A stretch of 64,000 bases of DNA from a virus, in the IMG/VR virus record IMGVR_UViG_3300032334_002567, positions 186,001 through 250,000 of that record; one strand, written 5' to 3'. The first letter of the stretch is position 1. The number at the start of each line of letters is the position of its first letter. Under the pieces are notes generated by a model. It ran no database searches, was not told where the DNA came from, and saw only the letters and a list, made by a program, of their open reading frames with translations. The position numbers and the translations under genes are program-made. Below, in pieces: positions 49,037 through 57,412 of this stretch.

Positions 49037-49456
49037 ATGAACGCTGAACTTGAACAAAAGCTTTTTGAAGAACACCCAGATTTGTTCCAAAACCGTCACA
49101 AATCTAGTCAAGAAAGCTGTATGGTCTGGGGCATAGAATTTGGTGATGGATGGTATGACCTCATAAAGAATGTGTGTGTTGAAATAACACGACATGAAAA
49201 AAATGTGACTAATGAAAAAGACGCTTATAGGTATAAAAAAGACTACGAACAGGTTAGATTTGATCAAACAAAACAAAAATTTGGTGGTTTAAGAATTTAT
49301 TACTCTGGTGGTGACGACCATATCAGAGGTGTAATTGATATGGCAGAAGCAATGAGCTACTGTATCTGTGAGGATTGTGGTAATAAAGGCACACCTAATA
49401 AAGGTGGTTGGATTACCACTCTTTGTGAAAATTGTAGGAGCAGAACAACGAAATAG
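49037..49456 (+). CDS. Phage zinc-ribbon protein (MNxEL...CEDCG type)
   Basis: A 139-residue protein. MNAELEQKLFEEHPDLF, CMVWGIEFGDGWYDLI, KQKFGGLRIYYSGGDD and the C-terminal zinc-ribbon CICEDCG...TLCENCR form a family I recall from many unrelated phages; function unknown. Start at the second Met chosen because the family usually begins MNxEL; 48998 is an alternative. Confidence 0.75.
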   Translation: MNAELEQKLFEEHPDLFQNRHKSSQESCMVWGIEFGDGWYDLIKNVCVEITRHEKNVTNEKDAYRYKKDYEQVRFDQTKQKFGGLRIYYSGGDDHIRGVIDMAEAMSYCICEDCGNKGTPNKGGWITTLCENCRSRTTK

Positions 49457-49470
49457 ATAATTGAGAACAC

Positions 49471-49812
49471 ATGAAAATTCAAATTAATAACGCAGAAATA
49501 ATAGATCTAACCACACCAGAACTATATGATTGTTGGCTTATAGATAAAGAAAGCTTTCATCATTGGTTAACTAGAAAGTCTAACCTAAAAATACCTCTAG
49601 AAGCGGATACTGGGACTTGGTTTTTCTCAGACAAAATATCTGGGGATAGAGTGTTTACTGTTGATTTAAAAGATTATATCGAATGGTGGAATCCTCTTGT
49701 TGCTTATATAAAAGCTCAACGTGTAGATAGCTACAAAATAATTGAAGAATCAATAGTTAATATAGAGTTTGAGACATATTTGAATAATTACCCAGAAGGA
49801 TATTGGGACTAA
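49471..49812 (+). CDS. Small protein, unknown function
   Basis: A 113-residue protein (MKIQINNAEIIDLTTPELYD) rich in Trp and Asp. No family recognised. Overlaps nothing; preceded only by a weak site. Confidence 0.55.
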   Translation: MKIQINNAEIIDLTTPELYDCWLIDKESFHHWLTRKSNLKIPLEADTGTWFFSDKISGDRVFTVDLKDYIEWWNPLVAYIKAQRVDSYKIIEESIVNIEFETYLNNYPEGYWD

Positions 49813-49832
49813 AACAACAGATTGGTGGAATT

Positions 49833-50234
49833 ATGAACAAAAACATTATGAAAAAATGGATTAAAGCTCTTCGATCTGGCAAGTATAAGCAAGGCAGAGG
49901 AACTTTAAAACATTATGACACTAACGCACAAGCACGGCATTGTTGCTTAGGCGTTCTTTGTGAGCTGTATAACGATCAAATGAGAAAAGATGAAAAGAAA
50001 ACTTTGTCTGAAAAAACTCTTCATCATGATTCCTTTACTCATGGAGTAGTTGAATTTAGTAGAAACAGGGATTATTTGCCAAAAAAGGTTGTTGATTGGG
50101 CTGATATGAATGATAATCTTGGTTATTTTTATGATGAAAAAAATAAAGATAATTGCTTGTCTGATATGAACGATGACGGCAAAAAATTTAAAACAATAGC
50201 GAACATTATTGAGAAAAATTGGGAAAATATATGA
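49833..50234 (+). CDS. Phage protein with CCLGVLCEL motif
   Basis: A 133-residue protein. KKWIKALRSGKYKQGRGTL, RHCCLGVLCELY, LPKKVVDWADM and DDGKKFKTIANIIE follow the order of a small protein family I recall as widespread in phages of many hosts, function unknown. Start follows GGTGGAA; coupled to the next gene by ATGA. Confidence 0.75.
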   Translation: MNKNIMKKWIKALRSGKYKQGRGTLKHYDTNAQARHCCLGVLCELYNDQMRKDEKKTLSEKTLHHDSFTHGVVEFSRNRDYLPKKVVDWADMNDNLGYFYDEKNKDNCLSDMNDDGKKFKTIANIIEKNWENI

Positions 50235-50422
50235 AAAACATGATTGAATCTGAAGACTCTGATATCCGCCTACATAACCCAACATTAAAAGAATTGTCGA
50301 GAGCATGTGAGGATTTATGCCATAAATTGAGAGTACCATATGATCCGTATAAAATACGAGTCACTACAGACTATGGCGCCAAGGTGGTAATTTATTATGA
50401 TGGTGGTGGTGAGTTATTATGA
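50231..50422 (+). CDS. Small protein, unknown function
   Basis: A 63-residue protein (MKNMIESEDSDIRLHNPT) with CEDLCHKLRVPYDPY. ATGA overlaps on both sides. Confidence 0.6.
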   Translation: MKNMIESEDSDIRLHNPTLKELSRACEDLCHKLRVPYDPYKIRVTTDYGAKVVIYYDGGGELL

Positions 50423-50649
50423 TAACAAAAACTAAAGACGTTCAACAACAATTGCTCTATCTTATCAGCAAAATAGAAAAGATAGAGGATTTGTGTAAAG
50501 AAGAAACTCTGGAACCATTCGGACCTTATCTTGACAGTATAGACTTTATGAAAGTGCTTGAGGGTAGTAAAAAGCTCTCATACTCAGATGGATTAGAGGC
50601 GGGGATATCTCACATGGCAAGTAAAATATTAAGGATACTCTACTCATGA
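50419..50649 (+). CDS. Small protein, unknown function
   Basis: A 76-residue helical protein (MITKTKDVQQQLLYLISKI). The stop is followed by coding-like sequence in the +1 frame (50633-50728), so it may once have been longer. Confidence 0.55.
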   Translation: MITKTKDVQQQLLYLISKIEKIEDLCKEETLEPFGPYLDSIDFMKVLEGSKKLSYSDGLEAGISHMASKILRILYS

Positions 50650-50728
50650 ATTTACAGATTTTATATTTCATATTAATGGTAATGGAGAAGAATGGTATCA
50701 AATAAAGCTAAACAAATTCAACTATTGG
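50633..50728 (+). pseudogene. Orphan coding-like fragment in the +1 frame
   Basis: In frame +1 relative to the 50419 gene the sequence reads THEFTDFIFHINGNGEEWYQ and stops at 50726-50728. No start codon follows the stop just upstream. Either the remnant of a gene or the end of the 50419 gene after a frameshift. Confidence 0.3.
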
Positions 50729-50741
50729 AGTGTGTAGAAGT

Positions 50742-51287
50742 ATGAGAAAAGAAGAATTAGCCGTTGACCACATCATGTTGTTTGGTGGACTAGTTATATT
50801 TACAGCAGTATTATGTGCTCTTGTTCTTAATCCTATTCATAAAAAGAATGTAGAAAAGTTAAAATCAAACAAGCTAATAAACAGACAGAAAATTACCATC
50901 GACAATATTGTTGGTACCGTAGAAAGCATTCATCCTTGGGGACGTACAGAAATTGTTCCCATGAAGAGTATCGAATTAGAATATTTTGAATATGATGATC
51001 AATGGGTTATGTATGGTGATGTTGTTCAACCAGTTGGTCGCAAAGATTATTTTATGCCGGTCATGAAGGGCAGACTAAATCTTGATGTTAAAGAAATGAC
51101 TCAAACATGGATTGAATATGGTAGCTATGCTACTGGTCTTGATAAGGAAGCAGAAACTTATGAAGATTTTAGATTAGCTCATATCAAAGTCAAGCAGGGT
51201 AAAATTATTGATATACAATACTCTCATTATAGATTACTATCAAATAATACTTGGAGCATAATAGCGTCGTGGAAAGCAAAAATATAG
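50742..51287 (+). CDS. Membrane-anchored protein, unknown function
   Basis: A 181-residue protein (MRKEELAVDHIMLFGG) with one N-terminal membrane helix (about 10-30) and a beta-rich domain outside or inside the membrane (IDNIVGTVESIHPWGRTEIV; RLAHIKVKQGKIIDIQYS). A GTG at 50730 is an alternative start. Confidence 0.6.
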   Translation: MRKEELAVDHIMLFGGLVIFTAVLCALVLNPIHKKNVEKLKSNKLINRQKITIDNIVGTVESIHPWGRTEIVPMKSIELEYFEYDDQWVMYGDVVQPVGRKDYFMPVMKGRLNLDVKEMTQTWIEYGSYATGLDKEAETYEDFRLAHIKVKQGKIIDIQYSHYRLLSNNTWSIIASWKAKI

Positions 51288-51766
51288 AAGTTAAAGTGAT
51301 TGAATGGTTTGCGGAGGTGCGCAAGCCGCTGACCGTATTATGTTTTTTAATTTTGTGCGTCCCTATACCTGTTTTGGGTGAGAATTATATTTCACTTAAA
51401 AAAGATTTAGTAGTTACTGTTGACCAAGACTATATCGATTTACCTGTAATTTCGATTGATAGCGAAAAAATAGAAAGCAGAATTGGATACGGCATTTATT
51501 TTGAGTCTTGGTCATCTAAATCTTATGTTTGCCGTATTCATCTAAACAGAAATATAGATAAAATTAAAAAAGACACCGTAATTGTTTTAAATGGTAAATA
51601 TGAGATTGAAAAGACTTCTTCTGGTATGTTTGCACACAAGTTCTTCGTAAAAGAGCCGAAAGAAATAAGCTATATAGCCTGCGGTGTTTATGTAGACTAC
51701 TATAGAAGTCTTTTGGGCGAAAAAGTGCGACTGATATCCAGAACTTTTCCAGATGATTTTAAATAA
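51269..51766 (+). CDS. Membrane-anchored or exported protein, unknown function
   Basis: About 165 residues from GTG at 51269 (TTG at 51251 is an alternative). A hydrophobic segment VLCFLILCVPIPVLG near residue 25 could anchor it or act as an internal signal. The rest is beta-rich. Overlaps the upstream gene in another frame. Confidence 0.5.
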   Translation: MESKNIEVKVIEWFAEVRKPLTVLCFLILCVPIPVLGENYISLKKDLVVTVDQDYIDLPVISIDSEKIESRIGYGIYFESWSSKSYVCRIHLNRNIDKIKKDTVIVLNGKYEIEKTSSGMFAHKFFVKEPKEISYIACGVYVDYYRSLLGEKVRLISRTFPDDFK

Positions 51767-51773
51767 ACAGTAT

Positions 51774-51802
51774 TTGACTTTATGCTTGCTTAATTGTATA
51801 CT
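51774..51802 (+). promoter_or_regulatory. Canonical sigma70 promoter
   Basis: TTGACT (51774-51779), 17-bp spacer, TATACT (51797-51802), followed 35 bases later by the lipoprotein start. Confidence 0.75.
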
Positions 51803-51836
51803 AAGCACTTTAATTCACGTCAAAAAGGAGTTTCAA

Positions 51837-52199
51837 ATGAAAAGATTGTTTTTTCTTTCTTTTATTGTTGGATGTGGAGTTTCCTCTAAGCCCGCCAAAG
51901 AAATTATAGTCGAGACTCAGCCGACAGTTGTAGTAGAGCAATCTGTTGTAGAGAATGAAACTCCAGATTTGCAAAGGATTGCTTATGATATTGGATACAA
52001 AAGAGGATACAAAAATTTTACGAGTCAGATGAACCTTGAGCCAACTGTTGAGTCTAAAGAATTTGCTTACACGGTTAAAAAGGAAGACGAAGCAATTTTA
52101 GAAACAGAAGCATATCAAGATATTATGATGAAAGGCTATGTAGATGGCTATCATAAAGCGGGTGAATCGATGGTACAAGGTTGCCCAAGAAAGAATTAA
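51837..52199 (+). CDS. Small lipoprotein, unknown function
   Basis: A 120-residue lipoprotein: signal MKRLFFLSFIVGC with lipobox IVGC (C13), a Thr/Val-rich linker and a helical domain with two related GYxxGYxx segments (DIGYKRGYKN; GYVDGYHKAGES). AAAAGGAG precedes the start. Confidence 0.7.
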   Translation: MKRLFFLSFIVGCGVSSKPAKEIIVETQPTVVVEQSVVENETPDLQRIAYDIGYKRGYKNFTSQMNLEPTVESKEFAYTVKKEDEAILETEAYQDIMMKGYVDGYHKAGESMVQGCPRKN

Positions 52200-52201
52200 C
52201 A

Positions 52202-52960
52202 ATGTTAAGAAGCCGAATTAATTATTGGGGTTGTTCTAAATTTGCCGATTGGATTCGGGGCGAAAAGAAACCATTCGCTCTTGAATGGGGCAAGTGGGAA
52301 GAGTGGAAAGAAGAGCAAAGCAGAAAGAGACCAATTCGTTTTTGGATATCAGATACTCTGTTGAATAAAATCCAAAATTTTATCTTTTATCCTTCTGATG
52401 TTTGGAATGAAATTAGACACTACTATTACAACAGGTTTGTTTCTAAAACTCATTATCTCAAAACAGGATTGAAACCCGGAAGATACCATGAACTAGATGA
52501 AAGAATAATTCATGGATTGTTCAACGAGTTAGTTGATTTCGTGGAATGCGAACAAGCATGGATGAACCACATCTGTAGTGAAAACAAAAACTTTAAGTTC
52601 AAAAAAGGCAGATGCCCAGAAGCAGGAATAGATTATCTTAATTGGGCCATTTCACTTAAAAATGACGAAGATAGTGGTTTTGAAAAGGGAGATAAAGATT
52701 ATGGCACACCAAGTCGCCAATCCATAGCAGCACAGAAAATTCTTGATATTTATAATTGGTGGAAGTTTGAACGCCCTAACAGAAAAGACCCTATGGAAGT
52801 CAGTGGTTGGAGTGATTATTATGACAACAAAGGCAACTACACAAAAAAACAACAATCAGCAATTCTAAAAAAGCTTGATAAGGTTGAAGTATCATACAAT
52901 CAAGAAGACGAAGACATGATGATAGAGCTAATAAAGATTCGCAGCAGTTTGTGGACTTAA
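52202..52960 (+). CDS. Protein of unknown function
   Basis: A 252-residue protein rich in Trp and charged residues. RSRINYWGCSKFADWIRG, KTHYLKTGLKPGRYHELDERI and HGLFNELVDFVECEQAW look conserved; I have an impression of similar orphans in large phages but cannot name one. Convergent overlap with the Myb-like gene by four bases. Confidence 0.6.
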   Translation: MLRSRINYWGCSKFADWIRGEKKPFALEWGKWEEWKEEQSRKRPIRFWISDTLLNKIQNFIFYPSDVWNEIRHYYYNRFVSKTHYLKTGLKPGRYHELDERIIHGLFNELVDFVECEQAWMNHICSENKNFKFKKGRCPEAGIDYLNWAISLKNDEDSGFEKGDKDYGTPSRQSIAAQKILDIYNWWKFERPNRKDPMEVSGWSDYYDNKGNYTKKQQSAILKKLDKVEVSYNQEDEDMMIELIKIRSSLWT

Positions 52961-54123
52961 ACTAAACTTTCTTCAATAAGCTCTGGACACTCTAATCCCG
53001 TCCATATATCTTTATTTCCTTCGACTCTGCTTCTCATTAGTTTAATTCTTTCTCTGCGAATCTTCTCCATCAAATCTCCAGAAGAAGCAACATTTTTACT
53101 AATTATTTCTTGCTCTCTTTTTCTCAATCCATTGATCTTTTTAACTTCAATGCTTGAAATCTTTATTTTTAACCTAACTAAATTCGATATAACTCTTCGG
53201 TTGTTTACAGGAAACTTTGCATTAGCCTTGTTCCAAAGTATCATTAGATCGTTCGGTGTCTTGCCAGCCCAGTTGCTCAAAAGAAAACTCTTGAATCTTT
53301 CCTGAACATCCATTGGCAATCCGACTATTTTTAATTTTTTTGCGAGACCAAGTCTGCAAAGTTTCTTTTGAATTGCATTTAAAGTATAGGGCAATATCTT
53401 TAAGTTAAAAACTACACGAGCAGATTTGCCTTGATTGTGTAAATCATGCAATAAGTTAATATGCTCAATAGGCCATTCTGGGCGACTTGGTTTTGTCTCA
53501 ACCAATCCCAATCGAATCATCTTGCTCTTAATTGCACTTTTGGATCTATTTGAGCGAACTTTACCACACTTTAAATTTTCTATTTCTTCATTTGACCAAA
53601 CTTTCGTTCTCTTTAATCCCATCCTATAAAGTTTTAGTTTAACGCTTTCTTTACTACGGCCGGGAACTTGAGGAATAATACCATCCGCATCAGAATAGTT
53701 TTTTAAGATTTCTAACTCTGACTTTTTCCATTTTCTGCCCTTCAGCAGGCCAAGTGAAGCCATTTTTAATCTAACTGCATAGTCAGTTCTACCCGCTATT
53801 TGTGGTATTTTTCCTTGGCTGTTTCGGATGATGGCTACTTCTTCATCCGTCCAATATTGGCTTTTGATTAGCTTTAAACGATACATTCTTCTTTTAATAG
53901 AAGCTTGGCTTTTTCCCTTTATTTCTGGGATTATTCCTTTAGACGCTGCCTCTTTAAGAATTTCAATTTCTTTATTGTTCCAAACTCTTGAGTTAAGCAA
54001 CCCAAGACGTAGCATTTTATTTCTTACATATCTTCTTTCTCGTCCTTTAATATTCGGGACAATATCTTTAGAGCTGGCTCTTTCGAGGATTTTTATTTCC
54101 TCTACAGTCCATTTCGCCACCAT
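52957..54123 (-). CDS. Tandem Myb/SANT-like repeat DNA-binding protein
   Basis: A 388-residue protein built from at least five related repeats of about 40-50 residues in the first 260 residues. Each has the form W(T/N/K)xEEIxILKxx...IPxIxGRSxxSVKxKMxRLGL: KWTVEEIKILER, VWNNKEIEILKE, YWTDEEVAIIRN, KWKKSELEILKN, VWSNEEIENLKC, and a diverged WPIEHINLLHD. The aromatic-spaced helices and a GRS recognition-turn recall Myb/SANT domains. A basic C-terminal region follows. Likely binds DNA at long sites. GGAGGTG site, own promoter. Confidence 0.8.
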   Translation of the reverse strand: MVAKWTVEEIKILERASSKDIVPNIKGRERRYVRNKMLRLGLLNSRVWNNKEIEILKEAASKGIIPEIKGKSQASIKRRMYRLKLIKSQYWTDEEVAIIRNSQGKIPQIAGRTDYAVRLKMASLGLLKGRKWKKSELEILKNYSDADGIIPQVPGRSKESVKLKLYRMGLKRTKVWSNEEIENLKCGKVRSNRSKSAIKSKMIRLGLVETKPSRPEWPIEHINLLHDLHNQGKSARVVFNLKILPYTLNAIQKKLCRLGLAKKLKIVGLPMDVQERFKSFLLSNWAGKTPNDLMILWNKANAKFPVNNRRVISNLVRLKIKISSIEVKKINGLRKREQEIISKNVASSGDLMEKIRRERIKLMRSRVEGNKDIWTGLECPELIEESLV

Positions 54124-54165
54124 AAAACACCTCCATGCTCTTAGCGTCTACAAGTTGGAATGATT

Positions 54166-54193
54166 AGTATAGCAAACTAATTCTTTTTTGCAA
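54166..54193 (-). promoter_or_regulatory. Promoter of the Myb-like gene
   Basis: Minus strand TTGCAA (54193-54188), 16-bp spacer, TATACT (54171-54166), about 40 bases before the start at 54123. Confidence 0.6.
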
Positions 54194-54274
54194 CTAATAA
54201 TATAACAAATTTTAGATTAGAATGTCTTGACTAAAGATCAATTTTTCATTATATTTGTCACCAAAGGAAAAAAT

Positions 54275-54631
54275 ATGCCAAGCAACAGATACGACTCAAT
54301 AAAATACTACATTGAACCAAACGCAAAAGAAATACTTCACCCAGAAGAAGTTGATAAACTTGTTAAGTTTATGGTGGATGAAATTTTTGATCGCAACTGG
54401 AACGGTCAAGGAACACTTGTAAGCAGATGTTTTACAGATGATGATCAAGTAATTTATGTCTTAGCAATGGAAGCAAAAGGCAAAGGTTTTGATTATGTCA
54501 TTCTTCTTACTAGAAAAGACCTACAATATAGCCACAACGGCCACAGCCCAGAATTATCTAAGCTTCTAGACGACTATGATGAAAAACATTCTAAAAATCA
54601 GGTCGCAACAAAAAAATTAAGCGACTTGTGA
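54275..54631 (+). CDS. Small protein, unknown function
   Basis: A 118-residue protein (MPSNRYDSIKYYIEPN) after AAAGGAA, alpha/beta (QVIYVLAMEAKGKGFDYVILL). No family recognised. An in-frame extension to 54227 lacks a site. Confidence 0.6.
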   Translation: MPSNRYDSIKYYIEPNAKEILHPEEVDKLVKFMVDEIFDRNWNGQGTLVSRCFTDDDQVIYVLAMEAKGKGFDYVILLTRKDLQYSHNGHSPELSKLLDDYDEKHSKNQVATKKLSDL

Positions 54632-54632
54632 A

Positions 54633-55289
54633 TCATCTGGAAGGAAAAACAAACTCTTCTTTTAATACTATGACGCCGGGAGGCAGATCCCAGAAATCCC
54701 ATAGGTTTGAATGTATGTCTTTAGTTTGAAACATTAGTTCGTGCGTCTTCATATTATCTGAAGTTCGTTGAACTATCTTTTGGATTTTTTCTCTAGCTAT
54801 CCCAGAATTTAATTGATCCGTTATATACAGCCTCATTGCTGCTTGTTCTATGCGTTTATTTCTCCAACACAGATATCCACAAAAATATGGTTCTTCACAC
54901 CACTCACAGTAATTGTTTTTTTTAAGCTTTAAAATATATTTTTCGCCAACATCTAGTTCAGTTTTAATTGAGCACATATCATTCTTAGACGAATATAATA
55001 TTTCAAATCCTTTTGGGAATCTATCTTCTTTATTTAAGAACCAAATAGAAGGGATGTTGCCTTCTTCATCTGTTACGCAAAAATATTCTGATAATATTTC
55101 TCCACATCTTAATGCTATTTCTGTGTCATTGTGATTTAAGTTTGCCCTTAAAGCTGGTACCGCTTTAAACCCAAGCTTTTTAAGTTCCCCAGAAGCAATT
55201 TCTCTTTCTTTATACTCTTCTTTACCAAGATCATTAATTAATTGATCTAGATTAATTTGGCAAAACAACAAAATTAAGAGCATTAACAT
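54633..55289 (-). CDS. Exported protein with HEAT-like segment, host-derived look
   Basis: A 218-residue protein. Short signal-like N-terminus (MLMLLILLFCQ), then DLGKEEYKEREIASGELKKLG, KAVPALRANL, and EIALRCGEIL. That order, a D-L-G-x-x-x-Y-K-x-R-E-x-A start, A-V-P-A-L-R and a final R-C-x-E-I-L, is a HEAT-like repeat I associate with planctomycete secreted proteins. The middle has a Cys cluster (CEWCEEP...CGYLC). The TATATAAAT element stands before the start, no Shine-Dalgarno. Function unknown. Confidence 0.65.
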   Translation of the reverse strand: MLMLLILLFCQINLDQLINDLGKEEYKEREIASGELKKLGFKAVPALRANLNHNDTEIALRCGEILSEYFCVTDEEGNIPSIWFLNKEDRFPKGFEILYSSKNDMCSIKTELDVGEKYILKLKKNNYCEWCEEPYFCGYLCWRNKRIEQAAMRLYITDQLNSGIAREKIQKIVQRTSDNMKTHELMFQTKDIHSNLWDFWDLPPGVIVLKEEFVFPSR

Positions 55290-55293
55290 TGTA

Positions 55294-55302
55294 ATTTATA
55301 TA
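55294..55302 (-). promoter_or_regulatory. TATATAAAT element
   Basis: Minus strand TATATAAAT, four bases before the 55289 start and inside the divergent gap to the sedolisin gene. A second AT-only stretch (ATAATATATC) follows on the plus side. Confidence 0.4.
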
Positions 55303-55337
55303 CTATCATAATATATCTAAATTAACAGGGGAAATAA

Positions 55338-56762
55338 ATGCCATATAGACGTTATTCAATATTAAAAGGACCAGCAGAAGACAATAAAACATTAATACAA
55401 AATATTGCTAGCCCCAAGACTTCTGGGCCTTATTTGCCTATGGAACTAGCTACTATTTATAATTTTCCATCTGGCTTCAATGGCTCGGGTCAAAAAGTAG
55501 CATTTATTGAATTAGGCGGTGGATTTGTACAGTCTGATTTAGATGCCTTTTTTGCTTCTTTTGGAATAACCGCACCTACTGTTCAATTTGTTTCTGTAAA
55601 CGGTGCACAGAACCTTCCAACAAATGCAAATTCTGATGACGTAGAAGTAATGTTAGATTTAGCTGTTACTATTGGAGTCGCTCCCGGTATAACTCCAATT
55701 GTTTATATGGCTCCTAATTCGATTCAAGGGTTTGTAGGAGCTATAAATAGAGCTGTAACAGACGCAGTAAACATTATAAGTATATCGTGGGGAGCACCAG
55801 AGCCCTATTGGAATAATACTGAATTAGCTATGATGAATGCAGCTTTTCAAGCTGCTGTTAATGCTGGGATATCTGTCTTTACTGCCTCCGGAGACGCAGG
55901 AGCTAGCGATGGTTTAAGTGGCTTGAATGTTGATTTTCCAGGCAGTTCTCCTTTTGTGACTAGTTGTGGTGGTACAACTTTAAATGCTAGTCAAAATACT
56001 TACTTATCAGAAACTGTTTGGAATAATTCTACTTATTCTTCAACAGGTGGTGGATTGAGTGCGAAATTTGGACTCCCCACATATCAGATTAATGCGGGAG
56101 TAAAGAATAATACAGGAGCAAATTCGGTAAGAAGAGGCGTTCCAGACGTTGCAGGAAATGCAGACCCAGATACTGGCATAATAGTTCCTGTTGATGGTGC
56201 CAATTACATTGTAGGCGGCACAAGTGCTGTGGCTCCTTTATGGGCAGGGCTCACGGCCGTTCTTAATCAAGGTTTGGGTAGGAATTTAGGTTTCTTGAAT
56301 CCAATAATATATCCTTTATTTTTAGATCATCGAGGCGACCCTGCTACACCGCTTCACGATATTACCTTAGGCAACAACAATGGCTATACAGCTAAATCTG
56401 GCTGGGACGCTTGCACCGGTTGTGGAAGTCCCAATGCACAAGTTCTTTATAATCTACTTTCTTCTTCACCTACTCCAACCCCCACCCCCACAGCAACACC
56501 AACTCCCACTCCAACAAGAACAAGAACTCCTACCCCCACTCCAACAAGAACAAGAACTCCTACCCCAACTCCAACAAGAACAAGAACTCCTACCCCAACT
56601 CCAACAAGAACCCCAATTCCAACAAGAACACCAACCCCTACACCAACTAGAACAAGAACACCGACGCCAACTCCAAGGTCTACAAGAACTCCAACACCCA
56701 CCCCAAGGGTCATGAGAACACCAGCTCCAAGAATACTCAAGAAAAAAAGAGATTCAAAATGA
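55338..56762 (+). CDS. Sedolisin (S53) family serine-carboxyl peptidase with Pro-Thr-Arg tail
   Basis: A 474-residue protein. The catalytic domain (about 30-375) has the sedolisin triad: E103 and D107 in VEVMLD, D186 in ASGDAG, S296 in GGTSAVAP, with the calcium-site text [10 protein letters not shown]...GWDACTG near the end. No inhibitory pro-domain and no signal peptide are visible. Residues about 378-465 are a low-complexity tail of [10 protein letters not shown] repeats ending in a basic KKKRDSK. A secreted or virion-borne protease is inferred. GGGGAAATA site; coupled to the next gene by ATGA. Confidence 0.9.
   Translation: MPYRRYSILKGPAEDNKTLIQNIASPKTSGPYLPMELATIYNFPSGFNGSGQKVAFIELGGGFVQSDLDAFFASFGITAPTVQFVSVNGAQNLPTNANSDDVEVMLDLAVTIGVAPGITPIVYMAPNSIQGFVGAINRAVTDAVNIISISWGAPEPYWNNTELAMMNAAFQAAVNAGISVFTASGDAGASDGLSGLNVDFPGSSPFVTSCGGTTLNASQNTYLSETVWNNSTYSSTGGGLSAKFGLPTYQINAGVKNNTGANSVRRGVPDVAGNADPDTGIIVPVDGANYIVGGTSAVAPLWAGLTAVLNQGLGRNLGFLNPIIYPLFLDHRGDPATPLHDITLGNNNGYTAKSGWDACTGCGSPNAQVLYNLLSSSPTPTPTPTATPTPTPTRTRTPTPTPTRTRTPTPTPTRTRTPTPTPTRTPIPTRTPTPTPTRTRTPTPTPRSTRTPTPTPRVMRTPAPRILKKKRDSK
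56511..56610 (+). repeat. 30-bp in-frame tandem repeats in the sedolisin tail
   Basis: Three near-identical 30-bp units (start CCAACAAGAACAAGAACTCC) at 56511, 56541 and 56571, plus a partial fourth, encoding [10 protein letters not shown]. Coding minisatellite prone to copy-number change. Confidence 0.85.
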
Positions 56763-57412
56763 AAAAATATATCGCTATTTTATCGCTGTTACTAATTATT
56801 ATTATTGGATATTTCTGCATAGAAAATCACGAATCATATAGCAAAGAAGAAATTACTTTCACTATAGACAAACCCTATTTATCAACAGTAAAGGGTCTAG
56901 CAACAAAGAACTCTTTAGAGAAAATGGTAGAAGAAAATGATGGTATGCTTGTTTACAAGAACTGGGAGAATTTTGATATTGAAGTGCCCCAAAGAATATT
57001 GAGAATAAAAGAATATAAAGTACATGGCAAACTCAGATTTACGGTAGAAAAAACAGATCATGATCTTGGACAAATTAAATTACCATTTATACAAGAAATA
57101 CATTTAGACAACCACATCTTTGACATAAGCACTAAACTAGTTTCACCACAAAAACACGTACCATCCTACAACAAGACCATACAAATAAGTCCGCTCTTTG
57201 AAGACAACAATAAGATCGCTCAAAAAACTCATGTAAAAATAAGCAGTGAACTTAAGATAAAGAAATTAATACCAATATTTTTCAAAAAATTTATGGACGA
57301 TAAGGTAGAGCAAACCAACCAAAAAGATATAGACCAACTCAAGAACAATATATTAAATATATCTAATCAAAAAAGTATATTAACTTTTAAGCTACAACCT
57401 CAAGGGATTTAG
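56759..57412 (+). CDS. Membrane-anchored protein, unknown function
   Basis: A 217-residue protein with one N-terminal membrane helix (about 5-22, [13 protein letters not shown]), the rest beta-rich and facing outward by charge ([10 protein letters not shown]...). Coupled to the sedolisin gene by ATGA, so it may be the anchor or partner of that protease. Overlaps the convergent gene by 26 bases. Confidence 0.6.
   Translation: MKKYIAILSLLLIIIIGYFCIENHESYSKEEITFTIDKPYLSTVKGLATKNSLEKMVEENDGMLVYKNWENFDIEVPQRILRIKEYKVHGKLRFTVEKTDHDLGQIKLPFIQEIHLDNHIFDISTKLVSPQKHVPSYNKTIQISPLFEDNNKIAQKTHVKISSELKIKKLIPIFFKKFMDDKVEQTNQKDIDQLKNNILNISNQKSILTFKLQPQGI

Noticed and set aside
56511-56610. Regular 30-bp repeats considered as a CRISPR array
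   Set aside because: Units are contiguous without spacers and are in frame inside a gene.
56447-56740. Long antisense frame rich in Gly and Val opposite the sedolisin tail
   Set aside because: Pure shadow of the Pro-Thr-Arg codon repeats; no ribosome-binding site.
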